Both the position numbers and the translations under genes were made by a program. Under the pieces are notes generated by a model. That model saw only the letters and a program-made list of their open reading frames with translations. It had not been told where the DNA came from and ran no database searches. Positions 45,520 to 54,368 of a DNA stretch of 64,000 bases are shown piece by piece; within the stretch, counting starts at the first letter, position 1, and every line of letters begins with the position of its first letter. Source of the DNA: Acidobacteriota bacterium (GTDB taxonomy: Bacteria > Acidobacteriota > Terriglobia > Terriglobales > Acidobacteriaceae); contig QIAA01000179.1 in the NCBI GenBank assembly GCA_003224905.1, positions 25,959 to 89,958 on the forward strand. The letters are read 5' to 3'.

Positions 45520-46962
45520 GTGAAGGGAGTGACGCAAAATCCAATATTACGCTTCACAATCTCGGCTGCGACTGTCTCTGCCATCGTGTTCGTGTATTTC
45601 AGGTGGTTGCATGTCAATCCCGCCACTGTCGGCTTCAGCCTGCTGCTCGTAATCCTGCTGATTTCCGCCGCTTGGGGACTTCGCTACGCAATCTTCTCAG
45701 CCATTTTAGCGAAGGTGGCATATAACTATTTTTTTCTGCCTCCGCTTTTCCGTTTCACAATCGCAGACCCCCAGAACTGGATCGCGCTGTTTGCTTTTCT
45801 GTTGACGGCCGTTCTGGCCAGCCAGCTTTCCGAACGCGCCCGCCGCGAGGCTCTGCACGCAAACCGGCGCCGCCGCGAAGTTGAACGACTTTATTCTTTC
45901 AGCCAGCAACTTCTGGTAAGTGATAATGTTTTTGAGCTGCTGAATACGATTCCCAAATACATCGTAGATTCCTTCGAAGTGACGGGTGCCGCGCTGTATG
46001 TGGAAGGCAGGCAACAGGCGTACTACTTCAACGAACCGAGCCGGGCTTTGTTCTCTATGGACCAGTTGAAGGCCATTAGCAGCCGTGGCGAGCCGGTGTT
46101 GGACCGAGATCACAAGCTTTGCTACATGCCTTTGCGTATCGGGGTGCGTTCCGTTGGCAGCCTTGCATTATCCGAGTGTGAACTTTCTCGTGAGAGCCTC
46201 GAGGCAATCGGCAGCCTGGCAGCAATTTCAATCGAGCGTGCTAATGCAGTTGAGAAATTGACTAAGAGTGAGGCGGCACGCGAGAGTGACCGCCTGCGCT
46301 CGGTGCTGTTGGATTCTGTAACCCATGAGTTTCGCACTCCCTTGACTGCAATCAAGGCGTCGGCAGAAACGCTTCTCTCCGATGTGCAACTGGAAAAACC
46401 CGAACGCCGCGACTTGCTCATGGTCATTAATGAAGAGGGTGACAGGCTGAACCGCCTCATAGGGGAGGCCGCAGAAGTAGCGCAACTGGACTCACACCAG
46501 CTTCAATTCCACTTCGAACCACACCAGATCAACGAACCTGTTCAGGCGGCAATGCAAATTACGAAACAAGCGTTACAAGAGCACCCCCTCGAAGTAAACC
46601 TTCCGTCGAGCCTGCCGGCGGTGCGCATGGACGTCGAGCGCGTCACTGAGGTACTGGTGCACCTTCTGGAGAATGCCGGAAAATATTCACTACCCTCCAC
46701 TGCTATTCACGTGAGCGCGGAACTCCGCGATTCGGAGATCCTCACTAGCGTCGCAGATCATGGAGCGGGGATCGACGAAATGGAGCAAGACATGATCTTC
46801 GAGAAATTTTATCGCGGACAGAAACAGCGCATGGCAATTCAAGGCACGGGAATGGGACTGGCCATTGCCAAGGCAATCATCGAACTACATGGCGGGAAGA
46901 TCGGCGTAACCAGCCAGGTGGGGCGAGGTTCGGTGTTCTACTTCACTCTACCCGCAAAATGA
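45520..46962 (+). CDS. Histidine kinase equal to the C-terminal half of KdpD
   Basis: A 480-aa membrane kinase. Four helices form a DUF4118 domain as in KdpD (FTISAATVSAIVFVYF, then YNYFFLPPLFRFTIADPQNW). A GAF-like domain (about 130-245) follows, then HisKA with phospho-acceptor His269 in VTHEFRTPLTAIKASAETLL, and HATPase with LLENAGKYS, ADHGAGID and GTGMGLAIAKAI. All of this matches KdpD after its Usp domain. The start is a GTG at 45520, six bases after TACAAT; a GTG at 45529 is possible, and the upstream open frame is antisense to the other half. It should phosphorylate KdpE, perhaps in complex with the separate input half. Confidence 0.9.
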   Translation: MKGVTQNPILRFTISAATVSAIVFVYFRWLHVNPATVGFSLLLVILLISAAWGLRYAIFSAILAKVAYNYFFLPPLFRFTIADPQNWIALFAFLLTAVLASQLSERARREALHANRRRREVERLYSFSQQLLVSDNVFELLNTIPKYIVDSFEVTGAALYVEGRQQAYYFNEPSRALFSMDQLKAISSRGEPVLDRDHKLCYMPLRIGVRSVGSLALSECELSRESLEAIGSLAAISIERANAVEKLTKSEAARESDRLRSVLLDSVTHEFRTPLTAIKASAETLLSDVQLEKPERRDLLMVINEEGDRLNRLIGEAAEVAQLDSHQLQFHFEPHQINEPVQAAMQITKQALQEHPLEVNLPSSLPAVRMDVERVTEVLVHLLENAGKYSLPSTAIHVSAELRDSEILTSVADHGAGIDEMEQDMIFEKFYRGQKQRMAIQGTGMGLAIAKAIIELHGGKIGVTSQVGRGSVFYFTLPAK

Positions 46963-46969
46963 ACATGCA

Positions 46970-47572
46970 TCAGGGAGCCGTGATGGGCCTGCGCTTACGC
47001 TTGATACTGTGCCACCGATACACCAGACCGGTTGAAATCCTGACACTATTTTGTTTGCCGTCGAACAAAGTACTACGCACGTAATCGGCTTGAAATACTC
47101 GGATCGCGAATCGAGAGGAAATACCTAGATCAAGAGCGCCTCCCAGCAGCGCGCCCCGCTCTCTGTCACGTTCTCCCGCTCCAACGTTTACAAAGCTTCT
47201 AGTACTGCCGAACAGGGCGTGGCCAGAGAAAACCAGATTACCTCGCCCGTAAACGAACTGCGGTCCAATGGTGACGTCACGAAAATTCATTCGCGATCCG
47301 TATTGGCCGCTCACCTCCGCCACAACACCGAGTCCGTAGGTAATATTGAAGGCGGGTGAAACTGTGTAGCCATTCAGCGAGGAGCGGTTGGCAAATCCGA
47401 AAGAGCGGCTATCGAAGTTCAAATACGAGTAACCGCCGAACAGTTGCGCCCGGGGGATGTCCTGGCTGTGCAGCAGCGGCAAAGCGGTAAACAAAAAAAC
47501 TGTAATTTTTGCCCATCGCCGTGTGTGTCTTTTTTGGATCAAGTGAAGACAGGCAGGCCAGTTTGCTTTCAT
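46970..47572 (-). CDS. Exported outer-membrane beta-barrel-like protein
   Basis: A 200-aa protein with a signal peptide (WAKITVFLFTALPLLHSQ, cleavage about residue 36) and a small eight-strand barrel pattern (AQLFGGYSYLNFDSR, GVVAEVSGQYGSRM, TIGPQFVYGRGNLVFSGHAL, ISTGLVYRW). OmpA/OmpX-type barrel proteins of this form are common in acidobacteria. The basic tail KRKRRPITAP after the last strand is unusual. No ribosome site is clear. It ends eight bases from the convergent kinase gene. Role unknown. Confidence 0.75.
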   Translation of the reverse strand: MKANWPACLHLIQKRHTRRWAKITVFLFTALPLLHSQDIPRAQLFGGYSYLNFDSRSFGFANRSSLNGYTVSPAFNITYGLGVVAEVSGQYGSRMNFRDVTIGPQFVYGRGNLVFSGHALFGSTRSFVNVGAGERDRERGALLGGALDLGISSRFAIRVFQADYVRSTLFDGKQNSVRISTGLVYRWHSIKRKRRPITAP

Positions 47573-47643
47573 CGGCGATTAATTGAGCTCCCGACAAAAC
47601 CTGCTCCGCGCTAATAGGGGCCAATGCGTATTCGCGTGACTCG

Positions 47644-48954
47644 TCATGTGTACGGATAAAATACAAAAAACAGCAGCGACATTCCCGTCAGAACCCACAA
47701 GCCCGGCTTCACTTCCCGCACTCGTCCTGCGACAAGTTTGCAGAGTGGAAAAAGCACAAACCCGGCTGTGACTCCGATTCCGATATTGTACGTAAAGCTC
47801 ATCAGCGCGACTACTGTGAACGCCGGTATGAGCTCGGTGAAATCGTTAAAAGGAATTTTCGTGACGGGCGAGACCATCAGCAAGCCTACAACGATCAAAG
47901 CTGATCCGTACGCCTGTGGCGGAATGGCGCCAACGAACGGCGAGAAGAAAAGTGTCCCTACAAAGCAAAGCGCCGTGACAACTGCAGTGAGGCCGGTGCG
48001 CCCACCGGCTTCGACCCCGGTAGCGGATTCAATGAATGCACCCGAGGTGGTAGTGCCCACGATGGAGGCGAAGATGATCGAGAGCGCATCCGCCGCCATG
48101 GGCCGTTCGATCTGCGGCAGGTTTCCGTTCTCATCCAGAAACCCTGCGCGGGCGGAGACGCCAATCAATGTGCCCATCGTGTCAACAAAGGCCATGATGA
48201 AAATCGTCAGGACAACCGGGAAGAAGCCCCATGTGAGAACGCCGGAAAAGTCCAGTTTGAGAAAAATGGGCGAGAGCGAAGGCGGCATGCTCACCCAAGC
48301 TCGTGGTGCAGGCGCCACACCGGATAGATAGGCGGCAAACGTGGCCACAACAATCCCGGCGAATATTGCAGCGCGAAAACTGCGAATCATCAGAATGGCA
48401 GTGACGAGAAATCCGCAGATTGCCACCAGCACTGGGGCAGCGGTCAAATGGCCTGCGCGCAAAGGCGCGCCGGGACGCCCCAGTTGCACGATTCCGGTTT
48501 GGTTCAGACCAATGAACGTCAGGAAAAGTCCGATTCCGACCGCGTAACTGTAGCGAAGGACGGTCGGAACGGCGTTCACCAGCCATTGCCGGAGGCGAAG
48601 AACTGTGATTAACAGAAACACCACGCCTGCAACAAAGACGGCCGCTAGCGCCGTTTGCCATCGATAGCCCAGTCCTTGTACCACGCTGAAAGCAATGAAC
48701 GCGTTTTCTCCCATGTAAGGAGCGATGGCGAATGGGCGCTTGGCGTACAGGCCCATGAGAAGCGTGCCAAATATGGCGGTAAGGACTGTAGCCACCATGG
48801 ACGGTCCTGCGGGAATTCCTGCGGCCATTAGTACCGCAGGATTCACCACCACGATGTATGACATGGTGAGAAACGTAGTCACTCCGGCCACGATTTCGCG
48901 GCTGAACGTTGTGCCAGCTTTATCCAGTTCGAAAAAGCGTCTAATAGCAGACAC
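47644..48954 (-). CDS. NCS2-family purine permease, AzgA-type
   Basis: A 436-aa inner-membrane transporter with 12-14 helices. AzgA-type hallmarks are the N-terminal RRFFELDKAGTTFSREIVAG, GENAFIAFSVVQGLGY, the TMGTLIGVSARAGFLDENG region and GTTTSGAFIESATGVEAGGR. Members import adenine, guanine or hypoxanthine with protons. The start is a GTG. It stands alone, so the exact base cannot be set. Confidence 0.92.
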   Translation of the reverse strand: MSAIRRFFELDKAGTTFSREIVAGVTTFLTMSYIVVVNPAVLMAAGIPAGPSMVATVLTAIFGTLLMGLYAKRPFAIAPYMGENAFIAFSVVQGLGYRWQTALAAVFVAGVVFLLITVLRLRQWLVNAVPTVLRYSYAVGIGLFLTFIGLNQTGIVQLGRPGAPLRAGHLTAAPVLVAICGFLVTAILMIRSFRAAIFAGIVVATFAAYLSGVAPAPRAWVSMPPSLSPIFLKLDFSGVLTWGFFPVVLTIFIMAFVDTMGTLIGVSARAGFLDENGNLPQIERPMAADALSIIFASIVGTTTSGAFIESATGVEAGGRTGLTAVVTALCFVGTLFFSPFVGAIPPQAYGSALIVVGLLMVSPVTKIPFNDFTELIPAFTVVALMSFTYNIGIGVTAGFVLFPLCKLVAGRVREVKPGLWVLTGMSLLFFVFYPYT

Positions 48955-49056
48955 GGCCTAGCAGGATACCGTCTCAGAGGCTCAGTCACCAAAACTGTGG
49001 TCAGCGGACTGGATTACCCAAGGGACGCGAAGATGAAGCTGGAACTGCAGTAGTAG

Positions 49057-49096
49057 GAAAAAACAGGGCCGTTTCTCGGGGGAGAAGAAACGGCCC
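49057..49096 (-). terminator. Rho-independent terminator of the OmpA lipoprotein gene
   Basis: On the minus strand an 11-bp perfect stem (GGGCCGTTTCT with AGAAACGGCCC) is followed by TGTTTTTTCC. It lies about 40 bases after the gene's stop. Confidence 0.88.
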
Positions 49097-49133
49097 ATGT
49101 TGGCGAAGTCCTCCGGGGAGGAGGGAAATTCTT

Positions 49134-49853
49134 TTACATCGACGGGTTCGTGGTGGCTGCCGGCGTGGAGCCCTCCACGGTGTTCGTCATCAGCCGGACA
49201 TCCACGCGGCGATTCTTGGCGCGGCCGTCGCGGGTCTTGTTGTCGTCTACCGGCTTGTCCTTGCCCAACCCGACCAGGTAAATCTTGTGGGCGGGAATGC
49301 TGTGCTTGGAAGCCAGGTACTGGATCACTGAATCGGCCCGGCGCTCGCTCAGGCCGTAGTTATACTCCTGGTTGCCGACCGAATCTGTGCCGCCTTCTAC
49401 GGTGATGATGTAGCCCTTAGTATTGGGAACGTCGTTGGCAAGCTGGTCGAGCGCTTCCTGAGCCTTCTTGGTCAGATTATCTTTGTCAAAGCCAAAGTGG
49501 ACTGAGGTTTCAGTCACCACGCGATAGTTATCCAGATTGGCGACCGTATTCGTCAAACTGTCAACGCGGTGAACCGCATTGTCGGCCGAAGTCTGGGCTT
49601 GACCAGCTTGTTGCGTCGCGGACTGGGCTTTCTGCTCGACCTCGGTGGTCTTCGCGTTCACCTGCTGGATTCCCGCTTGCGCGCGCGCATCAACATCTTT
49701 GATCGCGTTCGTATTCTTGGCGGTAAGGTCGTCGAGTTCGTTAGTCTTGTTGATGAGCGGTGTGGTCTCTTGGCGAACATACTTCTTGCTAGAGCATCCG
49801 ACGGTTGCCGCCGTGGTCAGTGCCAGCAAAACGATTAACGAAGTGCGAGTCAT
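49134..49853 (-). CDS. OmpA-family lipoprotein with coiled coil
   Basis: A 239-aa lipoprotein: signal peptide with lipobox TVGC (Cys20), a long helical/coiled-coil region (about residues 30-110, KTNELDDLTAKNTNAIKDVD, VEQKAQSATQQAGQAQTSAD), then a C-terminal OmpA peptidoglycan-binding domain (HFGFDKDNLTKKAQEAL, ITVEGGTDSVGNQEYNYGLS, NRRVDVRL). The coiled coil looks Lpp-like, so it may form a trimeric tether between outer membrane and wall. It has its own terminator and GGAGCTC before the ATG. It is a second Pal-like anchor besides the one at 12.8 kb. Confidence 0.88.
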   Translation of the reverse strand: MTRTSLIVLLALTTAATVGCSSKKYVRQETTPLINKTNELDDLTAKNTNAIKDVDARAQAGIQQVNAKTTEVEQKAQSATQQAGQAQTSADNAVHRVDSLTNTVANLDNYRVVTETSVHFGFDKDNLTKKAQEALDQLANDVPNTKGYIITVEGGTDSVGNQEYNYGLSERRADSVIQYLASKHSIPAHKIYLVGLGKDKPVDDNKTRDGRAKNRRVDVRLMTNTVEGSTPAATTNPSM

Positions 49854-50362
49854 CTTGGGAGAGCTCCTTCCTCTCTGCTCACAGATTCTACAAACTTCTG
49901 AAATCCTGGGCCTGCTACATTCCCTGGGCTGGGAATCGGCTGCTTGCGTCCCACAGTGTACAGAGCACGGGACTTGCCAGTTGGAGTTACGATGGGCATG
50001 CGCTGTATGTTTATGTATGATAAGGAGTTAGGCGTCGACAGCTCTTGAGTTGAAACTGCGAAACGAAGCACATCCGAGCAAAGCAGCAACGAACCTGAGA
50101 AATTTTTATATGGCAGAGATCAGATCGAAAGCAGCCTAATCTTTCCTGCCTCGCTTTCCATCTCCCATTCCTTCCACACGCCGTACCCTTTGAGCGTCGC
50201 GCATCATTTGCTCGATCGACGCGGTGACCAATCCTTTCCGGGATGTCGGCCAATTCGAAGAAGGGCATGGCTTTTTCGCATGAGGCAGAATTAGAAACGA
50301 AAACTTGGAAAAGGGCAAAGACTAACCGCAGATGCCGCCGCCGCAAGAGCGCAGGGTTGGGC
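49854..50362. other. Intergenic stretch, no confident gene
   Basis: These 509 bases lie between the M28 peptidase end and the OmpA lipoprotein start. Two overlapping minus-strand frames of 60 and 111 codons exist near 50011-50346, but neither has a ribosome site or family look. It might be a gene remnant; I cannot name one. Confidence 0.45.
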
Positions 50363-51325
50363 TTATTTTTGATCCAGTAAACGCGTTGTTTCCAAGATCA
50401 CGCGGCCCGCAATTTCCAGGCTCTTCGGGCTGAGCTTGTCGAGCGTGTCTTGCGGCGTGTGGTGGAAGACGCCCCCGTAACCATAATCGAGATCGATGAG
50501 ATCGGCGCAAGGAACTCCTCGATGAACAAAAGGAAGGTGATCGTCTTCGACGGGAATTGTGCGCGCGAAGAAATGTGACTGATAGCCGAGACCAGTTGCG
50601 GCCTGCAGAACCAAATCCTCGAGCCAGGGGGTGGAGTTGGCGTCACGCTCAACGTTCAGGTCGGCGTCGGCAATCATGTCGGCCAAAAGAAACGCCTTGA
50701 TTCGTTTGAGGGTACCGTCGTTCTGCCACTTCTCAGCCAGATGCCGAGTGCCGTATAGGCTATCCGTCGGGCTCCATTGTTTCACGGCTTCTTCAGCGTC
50801 AGTCCACAGCAACCATACGCTGTATCCATCGCGCTTTTTCCCCCGGAACTGATTGGCGAGTTCCAGGAGTATCGCGGTTGAGGAACCGCCGTCGTTAGCG
50901 CCGACGTATCCGGTATCGCGCAACGGGTAATTTGTGTCGTAGTGGCCAGCAATGACGATGATACCGTCCTTGGCTCCTGAAAATTTGGCGATGATGTTGT
51001 GCACCGGAAACTGGCCCTCCGGTGTATCGGCGCTAAAGGAATCGTCCTCGACGGTGTCACCTTTCAGATGAGCCAGAATGTAGTTTTCCAGCTTCTTGTG
51101 ATTCGCGCTTCCAATTGGCCGCGGGCCGAATGCGACGACCTCGCGGGTGTACTGCATGGCACGATTGGCGTTGAAGTTCAAGCGTGCAGGAGAACTATTC
51201 CGCTGCGAACGAGGGCGCGCGGGTGAAGGTGGCGTCGGCAACGCTATCAGGCTTAAAGAAATCGTGGTGACAAGCAGACACACGCGCCAGAGTAGCTTCT
51301 TCAAGGTGAGGAATGAGATCCTCAT
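50363..51325 (-). CDS. Exported M28-family metallopeptidase
   Basis: A 320-aa zinc aminopeptidase-like protein with an N-terminal signal or anchor (LWRVCLLVTTISLSLIALPT). Metal-binding blocks are AGHYDTNY, VGANDGGSSTAILLELA, TDAEEAVKQW and the C-terminal LPFVHRGVPCADLIDLDYG. Glutaminyl-peptide cyclotransferases share the fold and have the same blocks, so cyclase activity is a real alternative. Its ATG overlaps the tatC stop (ATGA), so translation is coupled. It may even use Tat export, but no twin-arginine motif is visible. Confidence 0.87.
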   Translation of the reverse strand: MRISFLTLKKLLWRVCLLVTTISLSLIALPTPPSPARPRSQRNSSPARLNFNANRAMQYTREVVAFGPRPIGSANHKKLENYILAHLKGDTVEDDSFSADTPEGQFPVHNIIAKFSGAKDGIIVIAGHYDTNYPLRDTGYVGANDGGSSTAILLELANQFRGKKRDGYSVWLLWTDAEEAVKQWSPTDSLYGTRHLAEKWQNDGTLKRIKAFLLADMIADADLNVERDANSTPWLEDLVLQAATGLGYQSHFFARTIPVEDDHLPFVHRGVPCADLIDLDYGYGGVFHHTPQDTLDKLSPKSLEIAGRVILETTRLLDQK

Positions 51326-52125
51326 TGCTCTTTTCGAGTCTGCCGCAACCTTCGCCGCGTGGGATGCACTAGCCAAGCGACCAATATGCTCACCAGGTAC
51401 AGCGCAACCATGGGAGCGGCGAAAATGCACATGTTCAAAATGTCGGTCGTGGGGGTAAGAACTGCGGCAATGATGAAGATCACGAGAATAGAGTAGCGCA
51501 CGTTACGCCACATCCAACCGGCGCTTATCACTCCCATCAGAGAGAGGAAGAACACAAGTATTGGCAGCTCAAAAACCAGACCGAGGCCGAGAATAACGGT
51601 GAGGAACAGGTCCGTATATTCGCCAACGGTGATCATCGGCTGGAACTGCCTGCCGTAGCCGATCAGGAAGTCGAGTGCGGCGGGGAAAACTATCTTGTAG
51701 CCAAAATATCCGCCGCCCAGGAATAGGAAAATCGTGCTGAACATGAACGGCAGCACGTAGCGCTTCTCACGGCGATAGAGGCCCGGAGAGATAAACATCC
51801 AGACCTGGTAGAGCACAAATGGAGAGGCAACGAACAAACCAGCCAGAAAGGCAGTCTTCAGGTAAAGATTGAACGGCTCGGTCGGGTTCAGGTATCCAAG
51901 CTTCTCGGGGATGCCGTTGTGTTTGAGGGCCTCGATGACAGGCCGCTGAATGATCTCGTAGATGTGCTCCGCGTATGCCCAACAGGCGAAGAAGCCGATG
52001 CCAACTGCGATCAGAGCATAAATGATCCTATGCCGGAGCTCCTCCAGGTGCTCCAGGAAGCTCATGGCGGGCATTGATTCTTGCGGCTGTTCGGCCGGAG
52101 GTAATTCTGCGGCAAGTTCAGGCAT
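51322..52125 (-). CDS. tatC: Sec-independent translocase subunit TatC
   Basis: A 267-aa inner-membrane protein with six helices. TatC hallmarks are MSFLEHLEELRHRIIYALIA near residue 20, NPTEPFNLYLKTAFLAGLF, and GLVFELPILVFFLSLMGVI. TatC recognises twin-arginine signal peptides and recruits TatA. It overlaps the upstream tatA by 8 bp and the downstream peptidase by 4. Confidence 0.96.
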   Translation of the reverse strand: MPELAAELPPAEQPQESMPAMSFLEHLEELRHRIIYALIAVGIGFFACWAYAEHIYEIIQRPVIEALKHNGIPEKLGYLNPTEPFNLYLKTAFLAGLFVASPFVLYQVWMFISPGLYRREKRYVLPFMFSTIFLFLGGGYFGYKIVFPAALDFLIGYGRQFQPMITVGEYTDLFLTVILGLGLVFELPILVFFLSLMGVISAGWMWRNVRYSILVIFIIAAVLTPTTDILNMCIFAAPMVALYLVSILVAWLVHPTRRRLRQTRKEQ

Positions 52126-52417
52126 CAGGCGCCTTGGCGGCAGGGCTTAGCTCAGGTTCGCGTGCAGGCTCGGTCGGGCTCGCGGAAGCAATGCTTTCCG
52201 GCAGTGGGGACGCGGGTGGCAGGATCGTCTGGCGCTGGTTTTCCAGATCCAGCTGATTGATCTCGGACTCGATCTGTGATTTGAACTCGTTCGAGGCGCG
52301 CTTGAATTCGTTGAGCGCCCGTCCGATCTGCCGGCCGATTTCCGGCAACTTCTTTGGCCCAAAGATGAGCAGGGCCAAAACGAACAGAAACGCCATTTCG
52401 GGGAAGCCCAAATTCAT
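52118..52417 (-). CDS. tatA: TatA/TatB-type translocase subunit
   Basis: A 99-aa protein: one short N-terminal helix (MAFLFVLALLIFGPKKLPEI, with the family FGPKKLPEIGR hinge), then an amphipathic helix (IGRALNEFKRASNEFKSQIE) and a Pro/Ala-rich tail. It forms the Tat pore with TatC. No separate TatB is seen, so it may be a dual-function TatA as in minimal Tat systems. TATCAT lies six bases before the ATG, with TTGGCC 18 bases further up, and there is no ribosome site. Confidence 0.92.
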   Translation of the reverse strand: MNLGFPEMAFLFVLALLIFGPKKLPEIGRQIGRALNEFKRASNEFKSQIESEINQLDLENQRQTILPPASPLPESIASASPTEPAREPELSPAAKAPDA

Positions 52418-52423
52418 AGTTTC

Positions 52424-52453
52424 ATGATACTGCCCGGAGTGGATTGCGGCCAA
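52424..52453 (-). promoter_or_regulatory. tatA: Promoter of the tatA-tatC-peptidase operon
   Basis: On the minus strand, TTGGCC (-35-like, 52448-52453), an 18-bp spacer, then TATCAT (-10, 52424-52429). The -10 ends six bases before the tatA ATG, which suggests a leaderless message. Confidence 0.5.
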
Positions 52454-52508
52454 CCCCGTCCCCGGTCCGATGAGTTCTAGACGTGCGGGAACCCGCAGCA
52501 GTGTTGCA

Positions 52509-52524
52509 GCATCTTATAAGATGC
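52509..52524. promoter_or_regulatory. 16-bp perfect palindrome in a divergent promoter region
   Basis: GCATCTTATAAGATGC reads the same on both strands. It lies between the divergent tatA and S41-protease genes, 92 and 126 bases from their starts. It looks like a binding site for a dimeric regulator; no T-tract follows. Confidence 0.45.
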
Positions 52525-52650
52525 AGGCTTATCTGAGCGATTACTTGGGATTGATTTGGCCCGGCTATGCCGCAAAGTGCCATGCTATACTGCGCTTAGA
52601 CCCGCTCTTTGGGCCTTTTTGTTTAATAGCCCACGCGAAGGATTTTGAAG

Positions 52651-54261
52651 ATGGTTCGCAGCTCTCGTCGCACACTCTTCCTTGTTGTTTTTATTCTCAT
52701 CACCTGCGGTTTTCTGGGCATGGTCTTCGGGCAGAAGATCACTCCGGCGGCAGCGCCTGGCGGCGACTCCGACATGCGTGAGAGTGTTCACCAGTTCACT
52801 ACGGTGTACGACGTGGTGGAACAGAATTATGCCGAACCGGTAAATGCCGATAGAGCCATCTACAACGGCGCTATCCCGGGCATGTTGCACGTGCTCGATC
52901 CGCACTCCAACTTCTTCGATCCCAAGGCTTATTCCCTGCTCCGAGAAGACCAGCGTGGGAAATACTACGGTGTGGGTATGACGGTGGGGCCTCGGAACAA
53001 CAAAGTGATCGTAATTGCGCCTTTTGTGGGCACTCCCGCATACCGGGCCGGCATTCGTCCAGGCGACATCATTGTTGCCGTGGATGGCAAGCCGACGGAC
53101 AATATGAGCACCAGCGAGGTGGCTGATCTGCTGAAGGGGCCAAAAGGGACCACGGTTCATATCACGATCCTGCGCGAGGGATCCGATAAACCGCTGGAGT
53201 TCTCGGTGGTCCGCGACGAGATTCCGCGTTACAGCGTTGATCTGCACTTCATGATTCATCCCGGGATCGGGTACATGCACGTTTCCGGATTCAATGAGAC
53301 TACTGAACACGAAGTGGCGGATGCACTGGAGCAGATGGGTGATCTGAAGGGGTTGATCCTTGATCTGCGGCAGAATCCGGGCGGACTTCTGAACGAGGGA
53401 GTTGGGGTTGCCGACAAGTTTTTGCGTAAAGGGCAGCTGATTGTTTCTCACCATGGACGGTCTTCGGCGGAGAAACGCTATGTGGCCGCGCACGGTAATG
53501 GCGGCAAGGAATACCCTCTTGTTGTGCTCGTAAATCGTGGAACTGCCTCGGCTGCGGAGATTGTGGCTGGAGCGATTCAGGACCATGATCGTGGACTGGT
53601 TGTAGGCGAAACTACCTTCGGCAAGGGATTGGTGCAGACGGTTTATCCGCTGTCCGAGAACACCGGACTGGCACTAACCACTGCCAAGTACTACACACCC
53701 AGCGGCCGCCTGATTCAGCGTGACTATTCGAATGTGTCACTCTACGACTACTACTTCAACCGTACCAGCGAAGAAAACGGCAACAACAATGGCGCGGCGC
53801 ATGAAATCAAGCTGACGGACAGCGGCCGCACCGTTTATGGCGGCGGAGGCATTACTCCGGACGTAAAGATCGCAGCCTTGAAGACCAACCACTTTCAGGA
53901 TTCGTTGTTGCAACACTACGCTTTCTTTAATTTTGCGAAGCGTTACGTCGTGGGCCACCATCCCACGAAGAGTTTCGAGGTGGACGACGCCGTGCTGCAG
54001 GAGTTCCGAAAGTTCCTGGATGAAGAAAAGATCCCCTATACCGAAGGCGAACTCATTGAGAACAATGAGTGGCTGCATTCCAGCATCAAGAGCGAGATTT
54101 TCGTGGACGCTTTCGGGCAAGAGGAAGGCCTGAAGGTACGCGCCGAAACCGACCCGCAAATCATCAAGGCGCTGGACCTCTTGCCGCAAGCGAAACAGCT
54201 CGCCGAGAACGCTCGGCGCACCATCGCAGAACGTAACAACACCCACGCTTTGAACCAATAA
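52651..54261 (+). CDS. S41-family C-terminal processing protease
   Basis: A 536-aa exported or membrane-anchored serine protease. An N-terminal helix (TLFLVVFILITCGFLGMVFG) is followed by a PDZ domain (YRAGIRPGDIIVAVDGKPTD) and the catalytic domain, with nucleophile Ser300 in GTASAAEIVAGA and base Lys325 in TFGKGLVQ. C-terminal processing proteases cut periplasmic proteins from the C-terminal side. GAAGGA lies nine bases before the ATG. The C-terminal 110 residues are an extra helical part. It is separated from the next gene by a large hairpin. Confidence 0.93.
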   Translation: MVRSSRRTLFLVVFILITCGFLGMVFGQKITPAAAPGGDSDMRESVHQFTTVYDVVEQNYAEPVNADRAIYNGAIPGMLHVLDPHSNFFDPKAYSLLREDQRGKYYGVGMTVGPRNNKVIVIAPFVGTPAYRAGIRPGDIIVAVDGKPTDNMSTSEVADLLKGPKGTTVHITILREGSDKPLEFSVVRDEIPRYSVDLHFMIHPGIGYMHVSGFNETTEHEVADALEQMGDLKGLILDLRQNPGGLLNEGVGVADKFLRKGQLIVSHHGRSSAEKRYVAAHGNGGKEYPLVVLVNRGTASAAEIVAGAIQDHDRGLVVGETTFGKGLVQTVYPLSENTGLALTTAKYYTPSGRLIQRDYSNVSLYDYYFNRTSEENGNNNGAAHEIKLTDSGRTVYGGGGITPDVKIAALKTNHFQDSLLQHYAFFNFAKRYVVGHHPTKSFEVDDAVLQEFRKFLDEEKIPYTEGELIENNEWLHSSIKSEIFVDAFGQEEGLKVRAETDPQIIKALDLLPQAKQLAENARRTIAERNNTHALNQ

Positions 54262-54286
54262 ACTTCTGCGTTGTTCCTCTGTGTGA

Positions 54287-54330
54287 CTTCGTGTCCCTTG
54301 TGGTTAGAAAGAACCACAAGGGACACGAAG
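54287..54330. repeat. 19-bp perfect hairpin, dispersed-repeat type
   Basis: CTTCGTGTCCCTTGTGGTT (54287-54305) and AACCACAAGGGACACGAAG (54312-54330) pair perfectly around AGAAAG. Flanking CTGTGT and ACACAG extend the symmetry. The sequence is of the widely scattered CACAAGGGACACGAAG kind. Remnants resembling it appear near 61070-61100. It may also stop transcription or shield the mRNA end. Confidence 0.7.
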
Positions 54331-54368
54331 GTTTACACAGGCAGGATCCAACCGTTTTAAGGCCCACA

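Noticed and set aside
50011..50346. 111-codon minus-strand frame
   Set aside because: No ribosome site or domain; a second frame overlaps it. Might be a decayed gene, but no family could be named.
52585..53586. 333-codon minus-strand frame
   Set aside because: It is antisense to the S41 protease, which has clear catalytic motifs.
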